From Bifidobacterium cuniculi (lineage in GTDB: Bacteria > Actinomycetota > Actinomycetes > Actinomycetales > Bifidobacteriaceae): a stretch of DNA of 64,000 nucleotides. Location of the stretch: the NCBI RefSeq assembly GCF_000741575.1, contig NZ_JGYV01000010.1:102253-166252 (forward strand), written 5' to 3'. Numbering within the stretch: the stretch's first letter is position 1; each line of letters starts with the position of its first letter. Made by a program: the position numbers and the translations under genes. Positions 53,463 to 62,405 of this stretch are shown here, in pieces. The notes below the pieces were generated by a model, which saw only the letters and a list, made by a program, of their open reading frames with translations, ran no database searches and was not told where the DNA came from.

Positions 53463-54752
53463 ATGCGCGGACGTGGCATGTGGACGGCTGTGGTGATGGC
53501 GGCGGCCATGCTGGCGGTGGTGGTGATGGTCGCCGCCACCGTGTCCGTGGGGGTGTTCACCACCACGGTGTCCGGCATGGCCAACACCATCCATAATGAT
53601 GGTGATGTGGTGTCGGCCACGGATTGCGATGACCTGTCGGGGGCCGCGTTGGGCGGTGAGGCGGCGCCCATGGGGTCGGGCCCGGCGGCGTTCGTGGACC
53701 GGTTCGCCCCTTTGGCGTACCGGACGGGCAAACGGTACGGGTTGCCGCCGGAGGCGATCCTGGCGCAGGCGGCGTTCGAGTCGGGGTGGGCGATGAGCGC
53801 ACCGCAACACAATTATTTCGGCATCAAGGTGTGGGCCGGGTGCACGGGTGGGGCGACGACGGGCACGCAGGAGGACACGGGCTCCGGCATGGTGGCGACC
53901 ACGGCGACATGGTGCGGGTATCCCAGTGCGCAAGCGGCCTATGACGGGTATGGCGCATTCATCCGCTCCAACCACCGCTACGATGCGGCGTTGCAATACC
54001 AACGGGACCCGTACAAGTACCTGGAGGCGATCTGGCGGGCGGGGTATGCGACCGATGGGGCGTACATGGCCAAGATAGGCCCGATTGTGCACCAGATCAC
54101 CGAACGGATCAAAGCCACGGACATCATCCCCACCTCCGATAGGATCCAATTCGATGCGAAGGCGCCCGGTGAGAGTGGTGCGGAAGGGTCGGGTGGCACG
54201 GTGGTGGACGCGTGCTCCACCCAAGCCGCCACTGCCGTGGCGGCCGGCAAGGTGGGTGGCGCCCCGGAGAACGCGCATGATTACAGTTGGATGTGTTCCA
54301 CGACGGGCGTGTGCCGTGACGGCGACGGGTTCTCAGGAGACCGGATCAAATACCCGCATAATGTGGGCCGCTACCAGTGCGTGTGGTATGCGTGGAACCG
54401 GCTTGGCATGATCCATGGTCTGGACGGTTGGGATTGGGTGTTGGGCAACGGTGGTGACATCGCCCGCAACCTGTCCGGCAAGCCCGGTTGGACGGTGGAC
54501 GCCACACCCCATGCGGGCGACGGGATCAGCCAGGTCGGTGGCGCGTTGGGTGGCGCTCCCCCCTATGGGCATGTCGCCGTCGTCGAGGAGGTGCAGACCG
54601 GGGCGGACGGGTGGCGCATCCGCATCAGTGAGGGCAATTACGGCACCGGCGGCAACGGCGCGTGGACGGGCTACAACAGCCGGTGGCTGACCCAATCCCA
54701 GTTCACCGGCGCCGGCAACGTGTTCTTCCGGTACAACGGTTGGAAAAAATAA
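53463..54752 (+). CDS. VirB1-like bifunctional wall hydrolase (glucosaminidase + CHAP)
   Basis: 429 residues. N-terminal membrane helix (about 9-33). A glucosaminidase-like domain (about 68-215) has the Glu in AQAAFESGWAMSAP and the NYFGIK strand typical of GH73. The C-terminal CHAP domain has Cys in RYQCVWYAWNR (near 306) and His in YGHVAVVEE (near 369). Gram-positive type IV secretion systems use exactly such two-domain enzymes to open peptidoglycan. It sits beside the VirB8-like gene and the membrane FtsK gene. Confidence 0.85.
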   Translation: MRGRGMWTAVVMAAAMLAVVVMVAATVSVGVFTTTVSGMANTIHNDGDVVSATDCDDLSGAALGGEAAPMGSGPAAFVDRFAPLAYRTGKRYGLPPEAILAQAAFESGWAMSAPQHNYFGIKVWAGCTGGATTGTQEDTGSGMVATTATWCGYPSAQAAYDGYGAFIRSNHRYDAALQYQRDPYKYLEAIWRAGYATDGAYMAKIGPIVHQITERIKATDIIPTSDRIQFDAKAPGESGAEGSGGTVVDACSTQAATAVAAGKVGGAPENAHDYSWMCSTTGVCRDGDGFSGDRIKYPHNVGRYQCVWYAWNRLGMIHGLDGWDWVLGNGGDIARNLSGKPGWTVDATPHAGDGISQVGGALGGAPPYGHVAVVEEVQTGADGWRIRISEGNYGTGGNGAWTGYNSRWLTQSQFTGAGNVFFRYNGWKK

Positions 54753-54758
54753 CGCCGG

Positions 54759-55733
54759 TCAGTGTTCCCGCCCGTCGGGGGACACGGTGAACCCCTGCTG
54801 TTGGTCGCCGCAGGACGCCATGCACATCCCCTCCCATAGGCTCCAATCGACCTTGCCGTCCAGATCGGCCTGGGTGGCGGGGGCGCGCATGATCGGTTGG
54901 GTGGGGTTGATGTCCATCACCGGTTGGCCTTGCACGGGGATCGCCACACGGCGCCCGTTGGCCATGATCCGGTTCATGTTCGTGTCCCACAATTGGTTCC
55001 ATGGCGACACCCACCACGGGGACAGTTGATTCGAACTGACCTCGCTCACCTTGCCATCCGTGTCGAACGTCAACTCGTCCGACACGGGGTAATCCTGCCA
55101 TGATGGGGTCAACGCGTACGTGTCGGTGGAATGGAAGGTGTCCCCGGGTTCGACAAGGATGGCGCGCACCACACCCGTCACCGTTGCGGTGTGCTCCCCG
55201 GTGTGTTCCACCGTGGGCCCCTCGATCCACCGTGAGCCGCTGCCCCATGCCTGTTGCACCCACCATTCGCCGACCGTGGGGTACGCCATGCATGAAAAAC
55301 TGTTGGTCGTCCCCTGGCATGCGGGGTTCTGTCCCGTGGGACCATAGTCGCTGTTGCGTTGGATCGTGGACACGGCCGACCAGTCCGGGGGCGTGTAGTC
55401 GGTGACACGCAGTTGTTTGAGGACATCACCGGCCGGGCGGTGCGCGAATTCTTTGGGGTCGATGGTGGAGTCCGCCCCATACGTGCGCCACAATTGTTCG
55501 AAGCGGACCGCGTTGGCCTCCCTCACCTCCCGTGCCGACACGGGCGCGGTGGCATCCGGCGCATCAGCACTGGCGCCGGCGCTGGCGGTGGCGGATGCCG
55601 TGGGCGCCGCCGTGGAGGGCGCGCCAGTGTGGCCGCGTATGGCGAACCATACCACCACGGCCAAGAGGACGATGGCGAGAATGAACAGGCCGATGTGCAG
55701 CCAAGTGCGGGAACGGTGCGGTGTGGTGCTCAT
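54759..55733 (-). CDS. VirB8-like single-pass protein
   Basis: 324 residues. A short cytoplasmic start, one membrane helix (about 12-30), an Ala/Ser/Thr linker and an extracytoplasmic domain of about 240 residues ending in an acidic tail. The topology and the NTF2-sized domain (GVVRAILVEPGDTF) fit VirB8/TcpC-type scaffold proteins of conjugation machines; sequence support is weak. A CGCAT-like box (GGCATAG, about 55743) precedes the start. Confidence 0.6.
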   Translation of the reverse strand: MSTTPHRSRTWLHIGLFILAIVLLAVVVWFAIRGHTGAPSTAAPTASATASAGASADAPDATAPVSAREVREANAVRFEQLWRTYGADSTIDPKEFAHRPAGDVLKQLRVTDYTPPDWSAVSTIQRNSDYGPTGQNPACQGTTNSFSCMAYPTVGEWWVQQAWGSGSRWIEGPTVEHTGEHTATVTGVVRAILVEPGDTFHSTDTYALTPSWQDYPVSDELTFDTDGKVSEVSSNQLSPWWVSPWNQLWDTNMNRIMANGRRVAIPVQGQPVMDINPTQPIMRAPATQADLDGKVDWSLWEGMCMASCGDQQQGFTVSPDGREH

Positions 55734-55812
55734 ACCCCCAACTATGCCATAGGCCCTGGTGCGCGCATAGACGGCGCATGTCCGATTGTCCGCACTATGG
55801 AAAAGAGCCCCA

Positions 55813-55998
55813 ATGACACACCCAACCCCACACGTTCCACGTACCGGCGTCCTCCTGCTCGCCCTCCTGCTCACCGTCCCCCTATCCGGGTGCGCCGCCG
55901 GGCACCATGATGGCCCGGCGGGCACGGACGGGACCGTGGTCATGGAATCCCACCACACACCCAATCATGGGATGGATGGTCAGATCTCCCAATCCTGA
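55813..55998 (+). CDS. Small lipoprotein, 61 residues
   Basis: Signal peptide with lipobox LSGC (LLLALLLTVPLSGC), then a short Gly/His/Asp-rich mature part. Its end overlaps the convergent FtsK-like gene by 19 bp. Perhaps an entry-exclusion or adapter lipoprotein; unknown. Confidence 0.55.
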   Translation: MTHPTPHVPRTGVLLLALLLTVPLSGCAAGHHDGPAGTDGTVVMESHHTPNHGMDGQISQS

Positions 55999-58900
55999 CC
56001 GCTTTCATCGACCACCACCGGATCGGCCACCGGGGCCACCACACCGGTCTGGTCCGCCAACCCCGTCAACTCCGGTTCGGGCGGCATGTACCGGGACAGA
56101 TCCACCGGCGTGACCGGGTGCAACCGGCTTGTCAACGCCTCCAACCCCCCGTCGCCCTTGCCCGGCCAGAAACACTGCACCATATCCACACCACGGCCCA
56201 GGTTCTCGAACAAACCACGGCCCTTGGGCATGCCGCCGGTACGGGCCGCCTGCGCATGCAACCGGTTCGCCTCACGCTCATTGGCCTGCGACACATTGCC
56301 CTGCGTGTTGCCGATACCCAAAAACACACGCGCCAACATCCCCTTCGCCGTACCCGCATTCGGCAACAGATCCAAGTCTCCCGCGTTCAACTGCTGCGCG
56401 CCCAACACCACCGTGATGCCGGCGCTGCGCGCCTGCGTGAGCAGGTTCGACGCGTATAAGCCGATGCTGGAACGCAACCCGTTGCGCCAATCCGCCAACG
56501 CATTCGCATTATCCACATCCGGATCATCATTCGCATTCGCGATATTCGACCGCTCCTTTTGCAACAGGCTGTTGAACTCGTCACAGAACACCAACAGGCG
56601 AGGCGGACGGACATCGTCAGGCAACGTGGACCAATCGCCACCACCATGCTCACCGATCAGCCGCACCCGCCGGCGCATCTCCTCATGCGCATACCGGAAC
56701 AACGCATAACACCCCGGCAACGACGGTTCAAACGCATCCACATACGGGGCCAACGGTTTGAAATCATTCGCCCCCTTGCTCGGATCCGTCACCAACACAC
56801 GCCACCCCGACAACAACGCCATGCCCACCAGGGTCACCGACACACTCGACTTGCCCGAACCGGTCGTGCCGGACGCCAACAGGTGCGGCGACTGGGACGG
56901 GTCGAACACCGCCAACGCGCCATCATCCAACACCCCGAACGGCAACACGCTTGCCCCCGGGCTGGCCAGCGACCAGTCCACTGGCGCCCGGTCAGGCAAC
57001 GGGGTCGACTCGCACACCAGCAACACCAGCTCATCCGCGTTCTGTCCCGGCACCAATTTCGAATAGGCGTACCCGGCGGCCGTGCAGAACCCATCCAACC
57101 GGGAAATCACCATGTCCCGCCCCAATCCCGGCGGGATGCGGAACACGCACCGGGTCAACCGCCCCTTGGCGGGTTGCACTGACAGGGTGGTCACGCTCAC
57201 CCCATCACGGTTCACCGCCTTCGCGCTCGCCCATGCCTCATCCAACCGCAACCGTTGCGCATGCTCGAACTCCACGGCGCGCGCCCACTCGTCCTGGTCG
57301 GTGCCGCACCCGTTGCCGGCCCATAGGATCAGATGGCCCGCGTCCTCATACTCCCACAGCACCGTGTCCGCACCCATCAATGCCTGCAACCTGGGTTGGT
57401 TCTTGCGTGTGTCAGCGGCGGTGACTCCACCGGTCAACGTGATCCGGGTACGCCACAACGTCCACCCCATCCCGTTGCGTGCGCACTGGGTGGCGGGCCC
57501 CACATACGCCGCATGCTTCAACGTCTGCGCGAACGCACGGCTGATGATGACCTGCGCGAGCAACCGTTCCGCCGGCCCATCGCCCATAAGGTCACGCAAC
57601 TGGACGGGTGTGTTGGGACTGTTCGCCGGCGCTGTTTGCACGAACCGCATGTAGCGGGTGAACCATTTGCCGTTCGCGCTCATGCCGATCAGATCCGCCA
57701 CCGTGCTGTCCCCGAACGCGGGGCGTACATCCACCCGCATGTAATCCGCGGCCTGGTAGCCGCCTTTGGTGGGGATGCTCATGGGGGTGTCCTCCAACGC
57801 CCACCGTCCATCCTGTGCGGTCAACCGGTCCGCGCCCACACGCCGGTCGTACAGGATCTGCATGGGTGCGGGCAGTTTCGCCCCCGCCAACGCGTCCTCC
57901 CACAGGTTCATGTCATCCTGCGCCCGCACCGCCAGTTTCAGGTAGGCGGCCGTGTCGCCCATCGTGTTCGCGGAGAACGATTGGGTGTGCTCCCGGCCGG
58001 CCTTGTCCTCATCGAACCCGATCGTGTCCAACTCGCCCGTGTACAGCCATGCATGGTCCAACCCCGGGTCGACGATCATGGTGACGCCGATGAGGGTGCC
58101 CCAGTCACCCAGTTCGCCCGCAGTGCTGCCACGCAGCCAGTCACGGCGGATCATCTCCCAATCGGAGTTCGCCGTCCCCCCGTTCATCCGCCACACCCAA
58201 CACGCCGGCCGGCCGTCGCGCTCGCCCACTTGTTTGAGTTTGCTGTCGCCCACGTACGCGTTGTAGTTGAAGCCCAGGCGGGCGGTTTCCATGTTCGCCC
58301 GGCACCGCAACCCCGTTTCGTCCGCGATCAGCTCATCCGGTGGGCAGGTTTCCAATGGGGCTAGATTGCAGATGACGTGCAATGTGTCGTCCCCGTCCAA
58401 CACGAACGCCACATCCATGTTGCTTTGGTTCGCCTGGGCGCGCAACAGGTCACGGACCTGCTTGTCCTGCCACGGTTGGGCACGGCTCACCGCCAACCGG
58501 CACACGATCTCCCCGTGTTCGCCGTGCACGGTGTTGTCCAAGCGGTACGGGGGTTGGTCCACGACCGCCTTGTCCAACGCCAACAGCCAACCGGTCAGCA
58601 TGGCGGCCGCCTCCCGGTCGTGTTTCGCTTGCCGGCGTACCGCCAGCCATGCGCGCCGCATCGGCAACGGCGCCAACAGGCATGGCATGGCGGGGATGAA
58701 CCATGGGTTGTCCGTGACCATCCACAACGCCAACCCGGCCAGCAGGCCGGTCAGCATGCACATGGCGATGGCAGCCAGGTGTTTCTTCGCCCATGTCACC
58801 GGGCGTTGCCCTGTGGCGATGAGCCGTGCGGGACGTGTGGGCCGCGCCCCTATCAGGATGAGCGTGCTCACCATGTTCGCCCATGCCCACCATGCACCGC

Positions 58901-59282
58901 AGCGCGCCCACACGAGCGCGCCCATCAGGCACGCCACACCCACGGCGAACGTGGCCATGGGGTTGCGCGGGTCAAGGTTGCGGGACAGGTGGCGGAACCA
59001 GGAGCGCATCCACTTGTAGGACGTGTCCCGGCGTTGCTCCGCCGGTGTGTTCGCACACGTACGCTTCCACGGATCCGTACCCGTCAATTGAGGCGCCCTG
59101 GCCGCCAACCACGCCACCGTGACGGCGGCGAGCAGCACGGGCATGCCGGGCAACCCGAAACACGACAAGCCCATCGCCACCAGCACGCCGACCGTCAGGA
59201 TCGGGGTGTGCGGGGAGGTGACCATGGGCGCGTTCTTGGCGCCACGCGAACGGGACCGGTTACGGGAACGGGAATAAGCCAT
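55980..59282 (-). CDS. Membrane-bound FtsK/EccC-type coupling ATPase
   Basis: 1100 residues. About six to eight N-terminal membrane helices (within residues 30-230) are followed by a long cytoplasmic part. One P-loop, GTTGSGKSS, lies near residue 807, with Walker B LLVFCDEF near 898 and GAQQLNAGDLD as sensor. The middle region (about 300-780) is unique. The C-terminus has an acidic DESGQDWEI end, as in substrate-recruiting tails. It fits a T4CP/FtsK-type DNA pump at the mating pore. The box GGCATAG lies 9 nt upstream of ATG 59282. Confidence 0.8.
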   Translation of the reverse strand: MAYSRSRNRSRSRGAKNAPMVTSPHTPILTVGVLVAMGLSCFGLPGMPVLLAAVTVAWLAARAPQLTGTDPWKRTCANTPAEQRRDTSYKWMRSWFRHLSRNLDPRNPMATFAVGVACLMGALVWARCGAWWAWANMVSTLILIGARPTRPARLIATGQRPVTWAKKHLAAIAMCMLTGLLAGLALWMVTDNPWFIPAMPCLLAPLPMRRAWLAVRRQAKHDREAAAMLTGWLLALDKAVVDQPPYRLDNTVHGEHGEIVCRLAVSRAQPWQDKQVRDLLRAQANQSNMDVAFVLDGDDTLHVICNLAPLETCPPDELIADETGLRCRANMETARLGFNYNAYVGDSKLKQVGERDGRPACWVWRMNGGTANSDWEMIRRDWLRGSTAGELGDWGTLIGVTMIVDPGLDHAWLYTGELDTIGFDEDKAGREHTQSFSANTMGDTAAYLKLAVRAQDDMNLWEDALAGAKLPAPMQILYDRRVGADRLTAQDGRWALEDTPMSIPTKGGYQAADYMRVDVRPAFGDSTVADLIGMSANGKWFTRYMRFVQTAPANSPNTPVQLRDLMGDGPAERLLAQVIISRAFAQTLKHAAYVGPATQCARNGMGWTLWRTRITLTGGVTAADTRKNQPRLQALMGADTVLWEYEDAGHLILWAGNGCGTDQDEWARAVEFEHAQRLRLDEAWASAKAVNRDGVSVTTLSVQPAKGRLTRCVFRIPPGLGRDMVISRLDGFCTAAGYAYSKLVPGQNADELVLLVCESTPLPDRAPVDWSLASPGASVLPFGVLDDGALAVFDPSQSPHLLASGTTGSGKSSVSVTLVGMALLSGWRVLVTDPSKGANDFKPLAPYVDAFEPSLPGCYALFRYAHEEMRRRVRLIGEHGGGDWSTLPDDVRPPRLLVFCDEFNSLLQKERSNIANANDDPDVDNANALADWRNGLRSSIGLYASNLLTQARSAGITVVLGAQQLNAGDLDLLPNAGTAKGMLARVFLGIGNTQGNVSQANEREANRLHAQAARTGGMPKGRGLFENLGRGVDMVQCFWPGKGDGGLEALTSRLHPVTPVDLSRYMPPEPELTGLADQTGVVAPVADPVVVDESGQDWEI

Positions 59283-59351
59283 ACAACACGCCTATGCCCG
59301 AAACCACCCGCGCCCACCCGCCTGAACACCGCAGATGGGCAACGGATACCG

Positions 59352-60446
59352 TTACCGTGAACGCAAAAACGCTAGATACTGGTGATACTTGCGGAGCATC
59401 ATATTCTTCGCATACTGCTCCATATACTCGTAATCCGGTTCACCTGAATCAGTGATGGGGAGCATAACTTTATCGCCGGCAAGATGTTCTTTATTTCGCT
59501 TATAACCATGACTGTATTTATGTTCAATCATGTCTTGCGCCGTAACAAAAAACAGGCCGGTGTATTTGTTGACCCAATTAGCGTAGCCGTACAAAACATC
59601 ACTTGTGGAGATGAATCGTTCGGCTTTGTATATCGCAAAACCGGCTGAACCATCTCCGTTCTTGATGAACCCGATGCAGTTGCCATCAAGGATCATGGAA
59701 CGGGAATACTCATCTTCCTTGACACGGCACAGCACTCCATTGTTGCGATTGGTTGCGCCTATGTAATTCACTCCCCCGTTGTCGGTCTTGTTCAGATGGT
59801 TCAGGCCTTTGCCTTTTCCGGGCACGATTGAAGTAAATAAATCCACGATCGGGAAAGGCTCCCATTTCTTCTCGGCTAGTGTTGGGAGCTCAACAAGGGT
59901 TCCAAGCTCCGCGATACAGTTTTGGAGGTAGGCGCAATACTTCGACAGCATGGCTTCGCGCTTTTGCTGCATGTATTCTGCCATGAACTCGTAATCCGGC
60001 TCGCCAGAGTCGGTAACGGGAAGCATGATGGAAAGGCGCTTCATTCGGCCCAATGTTGCACCATTTCCTCCCCAGTTAAACTTAGCCGTCATCTGCTGGC
60101 GCAGTATGGGCACTAAAAACTGAGCGATGTCTTCGCTCATGTTTTTGGCTGTAATAACCTGTACGTTTTGTCCCGTGACAAACTTGTGTGGTTGATAAAA
60201 CGCCGTCTGTGTATCCAAGCCAACGGTTATGCAACCACCCTGATCGCTACCGAACTCATAGTTCTTAGCGCTTACAAAACGAGCTAATCCATTATTTGCG
60301 TCAGATCGCGTAATGTAGGGGACCGATTTCTCGTCGTCATCTATTAACCGAATGCCGTCAATGCTGCTGTTGGTTGTTTCGATATGCAGTGGGGCGTCAT
60401 CCTCAAATGCCGATAGTTGCTCCCATGTCTTCTCATTTAGATTCTG
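59352..60446 (-). CDS. hsdS: Type I restriction-modification specificity subunit
   Basis: 364 residues with two target-recognition halves. Each ends in a conserved helix pair: LPVTDSGEPDYEFMAEYMQQ in the first half and LPITDSGEPDYEYMEQYAKN at the end. This is the layout of type I/BcgI-like S subunits. AAGGGAG lies 9 nt before ATG 60446, inside the 3' end of the methylase gene. GC content is clearly lower than in the rest of the window. With its methylase broken it is probably inactive here. Confidence 0.85.
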   Translation of the reverse strand, partial: QNLNEKTWEQLSAFEDDAPLHIETTNSSIDGIRLIDDDEKSVPYITRSDANNGLARFVSAKNYEFGSDQGGCITVGLDTQTAFYQPHKFVTGQNVQVITAKNMSEDIAQFLVPILRQQMTAKFNWGGNGATLGRMKRLSIMLPVTDSGEPDYEFMAEYMQQKREAMLSKYCAYLQNCIAELGTLVELPTLAEKKWEPFPIVDLFTSIVPGKGKGLNHLNKTDNGGVNYIGATNRNNGVLCRVKEDEYSRSMILDGNCIGFIKNGDGSAGFAIYKAERFISTSDVLYGYANWVNKYTGLFFVTAQDMIEHKYSHGYKRNKEHLAGDKVMLPITDSGEPDYEYMEQYAKNMMLRKYHQYLAFLRSR

Positions 60447-61053
60447 CATCTTCGTCATCTCCCTTGAACAGGTATTCACGGTTCTGCATCACCATGGAGA
60501 ACTCGAAGGTTAGATAGTCGCCGATGGCTTTTTCGAAGTCGGCGTCTGTGGGTATCTCGTCGTTGAAGTAGTAGAACGAGTGCAGCCATTCATCCTCCGG
60601 CTTGACCGTGGATTCGACACAGAACTTCGATGCCGCCTCAGTGCGCCCGAACCATACATCCAATAGATGTTGTTTCTTGTCTTTCGCGGAATCGCCTTCG
60701 ACAAGTCCGACATGTGCGCGCACCTCGTATCCGTCGTCGCGGAAGTCGATAAACTTCGCCACATGCGCGGGGTCATGTGGCTCATGCGCGGTGAACACAG
60801 CGATGACCGGATTCGTGCCCACACCATAGAACGTGTCCGTATTGCAGGTGATGACACCTTCCAGCGTGTGGTGCTTCATAATGCTCGCCTTGAACACCTG
60901 TTCGGCTTTCGATTTGCCGGTCATGGAGGACTGCGGCACAATGACCGCCGCCCGAGCCCCGACCGTCAGGGAATCCAACAGATGTTCGATGAAGGAAAGC
61001 TCGTACTGGTCCGGGTCGGCTTTCGTGCCTTGTGAGTACGGGGGGTTCATCAA
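60433..61053 (-). pseudogene. hsdM: 5'-truncated type I methylase (hsdM remnant)
   Basis: Only the C-terminal part remains, starting just before the catalytic NPPY motif (residues 3-6 of the remnant) and continuing with FIEHLLDSL, the AAVIVPQSS strand and GVITCNTDTF. The upstream frame continues as SLASSGL and then meets a stop (near 61077). The AdoMet-binding half is missing and no fragment of it is visible in the window. The break lies next to a perfect inverted repeat and the phage lysis module, so loss by insertion is likely. Confidence 0.75.
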
Positions 61054-61098
61054 GCCGCTGCTCGCCAGGCTAAATCACACCGTATACGCCAACGTCTA

Positions 61099-61119
61099 AA
61101 CCGTTGTATTCCAACGGTT
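61099..61119. repeat. Inverted repeat at the hsdM break
   Basis: AACCGTTG-TATTC-CAACGGTT, a perfect 8-bp dyad with a 5-nt centre, about 25 bp from where hsdM sequence stops. The shape is that of a tyrosine-integrase core site, but no integrase or second copy is in the window. Confidence 0.4.
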
Positions 61120-61222
61120 CATGAGCTTTATGCCACACAAGAAAACAGGCAACAAAAAATAAGTGGCACCCTTATGGCACCTTAAAATACAGGGCGACTC
61201 AATCTAAACAAAACGACACGCC

Positions 61223-61470
61223 GAAGAAAACAAAACAGGGGCCGCACCCGACGGTACGACCCCGAAGACTCCGGTCACACCAGTGACTGAGCTTGGGCGG
61301 GGGAATACCCCCGCCGACTTGGTATCTCCACGGCCACCCCCGTGGGGTAGCCAACCCCCACCATTGAGATAGGGGCGGAAACCGTAAGACACGGCCGTTA
61401 ACCGGCCATGACCCGCCACGTATGCACACGCACAGTGACTTGCCCGGAATCCCTTACCGGGCAAGTCCTA
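61223..61470 (-). ncRNA. Candidate structured RNA with own terminator
   Basis: Reading on the minus strand, a 10-bp hairpin (61457-61466 with 61438-61447) is followed by stem GGGCGG/CCGCC enclosing GGCCG/CGGCC, a multibranch unit closed by TATCTC/GAGATA, GGCGGGGG/CCCCCGCC (61296-61315) and GTCAC/GTGAC. The end is an 11-bp stem (61253-61263 with 61238-61248) followed by TGTTTTGTTTTC, a rho-independent terminator. No protein-coding frame is credible. A TATTAT near 61470 could be a -10. It does not match any RNA family I can name. Confidence 0.5.
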
Positions 61471-61478
61471 ATAATACC

Positions 61479-61512
61479 AAAAAAGAGGGGCCCCAGCAAA
61501 CGCTGAAGCCCC
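61479..61512 (-). terminator. Terminator downstream of endolysin
   Basis: On the minus strand, GGGGC ... GCCCC with inner CAGC/GCTG, followed by TCTTTTTT. It closes the lysis operon just before the structured RNA candidate. Confidence 0.7.
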
Positions 61513-61603
61513 AAAAATCCCCGCTCACGCGGGGCACCGAGTCAAACTAGCAAATGACTTCGCTAGATCACCGGGTCATCCCCGCAACTGCGGGGCACAA
61601 ACT
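61513..61603 (-). CRISPR. Two CRISPR-repeat-like units, one spacer length apart
   Basis: On the minus strand GTGCCCCGCAGTTGCGGGGAT (61578-61598) and GTGCCCCGCGTGAGCGGGGAT (61517-61537) start exactly 61 nt apart, as expected for a 28-29-nt type I-E repeat plus 32-33-nt spacer. The first continues GACCC, close to actinobacterial I-E repeats; the second is degenerate at its 3' end, as terminal repeats often are. The loops differ (AGTT and GTGA). No cas genes are present. It may instead be two stacked terminator hairpins. Confidence 0.3.
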
Positions 61604-61631
61604 TCAAAGGTGAAGTAACCTCAGTGTAGCA

Positions 61632-62399
61632 TCATTTCGCGTCCTTGACAAGTACGCCGAACGCGGGCAGGTCCTTCTTCGCCACGTCACCGTAGCCGGA
61701 ACGGCCCGGCTTGCCGTTGACGCACTGCGCCCAGCTCTTCACCGTCGCCCCGGCCTTCTGCAACACGTACTTGCGAGTGTTCAACTGGTCCATGTTGCCC
61801 ATCTTCTGGTAGGTGCCCGCCTGCACGTTCGCAATGTAGATCGCCAACGAACCGGATTCACCAAAGATAATGTGTGTGGTTGCCATGTTCTTCTCCTTCT
61901 GCACCACCTGTGCGGCACTCTGTGTGCCGTTGTACTTCTGCCTGACCAAAGCGACGAACTTGTCCCAGCTGTACCCCCACCTCGCGAAATAGGGGGTAGG
62001 GTCCGTATGGTCGCTACCGCCATACGTCTGACTGAACCAGATGTGAGGATGGATGCGGTCCACGCCCCACCCCATCTGCTTGAGCACTTGGGCGACAGTC
62101 TCCGCCGCAATCACGATGCCCTTGTTGAAATCCGTAGAATTGGTGGCCTCGCAAATCTCGATACCGATACAGGTCGTGTTGCCGTTGCCTACCTGCCAAG
62201 CGAGACGGTTGAACTCCATGCACTGGATGCTCTCCTTCCAGTCGGAGGTGAGATGCACCGCGTAATCGTAGCCGCGACTCCACAAATCCCTATGGTTCCT
62301 GGCCGTCGCGCCCGGATTCGCCGTCGAATGGATGGCGAACAGGCTGGGCGCCAGGAACCCATGGCCCGAATTGACGATTTCCTTCTTGATCGTGACCAT
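61632..62399 (-). CDS. Phage endolysin, N-acetylmuramoyl-L-alanine amidase
   Basis: 255 residues. Amidase_2-type domain (about 1-160): zinc His in FAIHSTAN (near 24) and IHPHIWFSQ; LTSDWKESIQCM and GIEICEA are typical of bifidobacterial prophage lysins. The C-terminal part (about 178-255) is a wall-binding-like segment with GTYQKMGNMDQLNTRKYVL. AGGAG lies 9 nt before ATG 62399. It lies directly after the holin, whose stop overlaps its leader. Confidence 0.85.
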   Translation of the reverse strand: MVTIKKEIVNSGHGFLAPSLFAIHSTANPGATARNHRDLWSRGYDYAVHLTSDWKESIQCMEFNRLAWQVGNGNTTCIGIEICEATNSTDFNKGIVIAAETVAQVLKQMGWGVDRIHPHIWFSQTYGGSDHTDPTPYFARWGYSWDKFVALVRQKYNGTQSAAQVVQKEKNMATTHIIFGESGSLAIYIANVQAGTYQKMGNMDQLNTRKYVLQKAGATVKSWAQCVNGKPGRSGYGDVAKKDLPAFGVLVKDAK

Positions 62400-62405
62400 A
62401 GGCAT

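Noticed and set aside
61513..61603. A functional CRISPR-Cas locus
   Set aside because: Only two imperfect repeat-like units and no cas genes; reported as a hypothesis instead.
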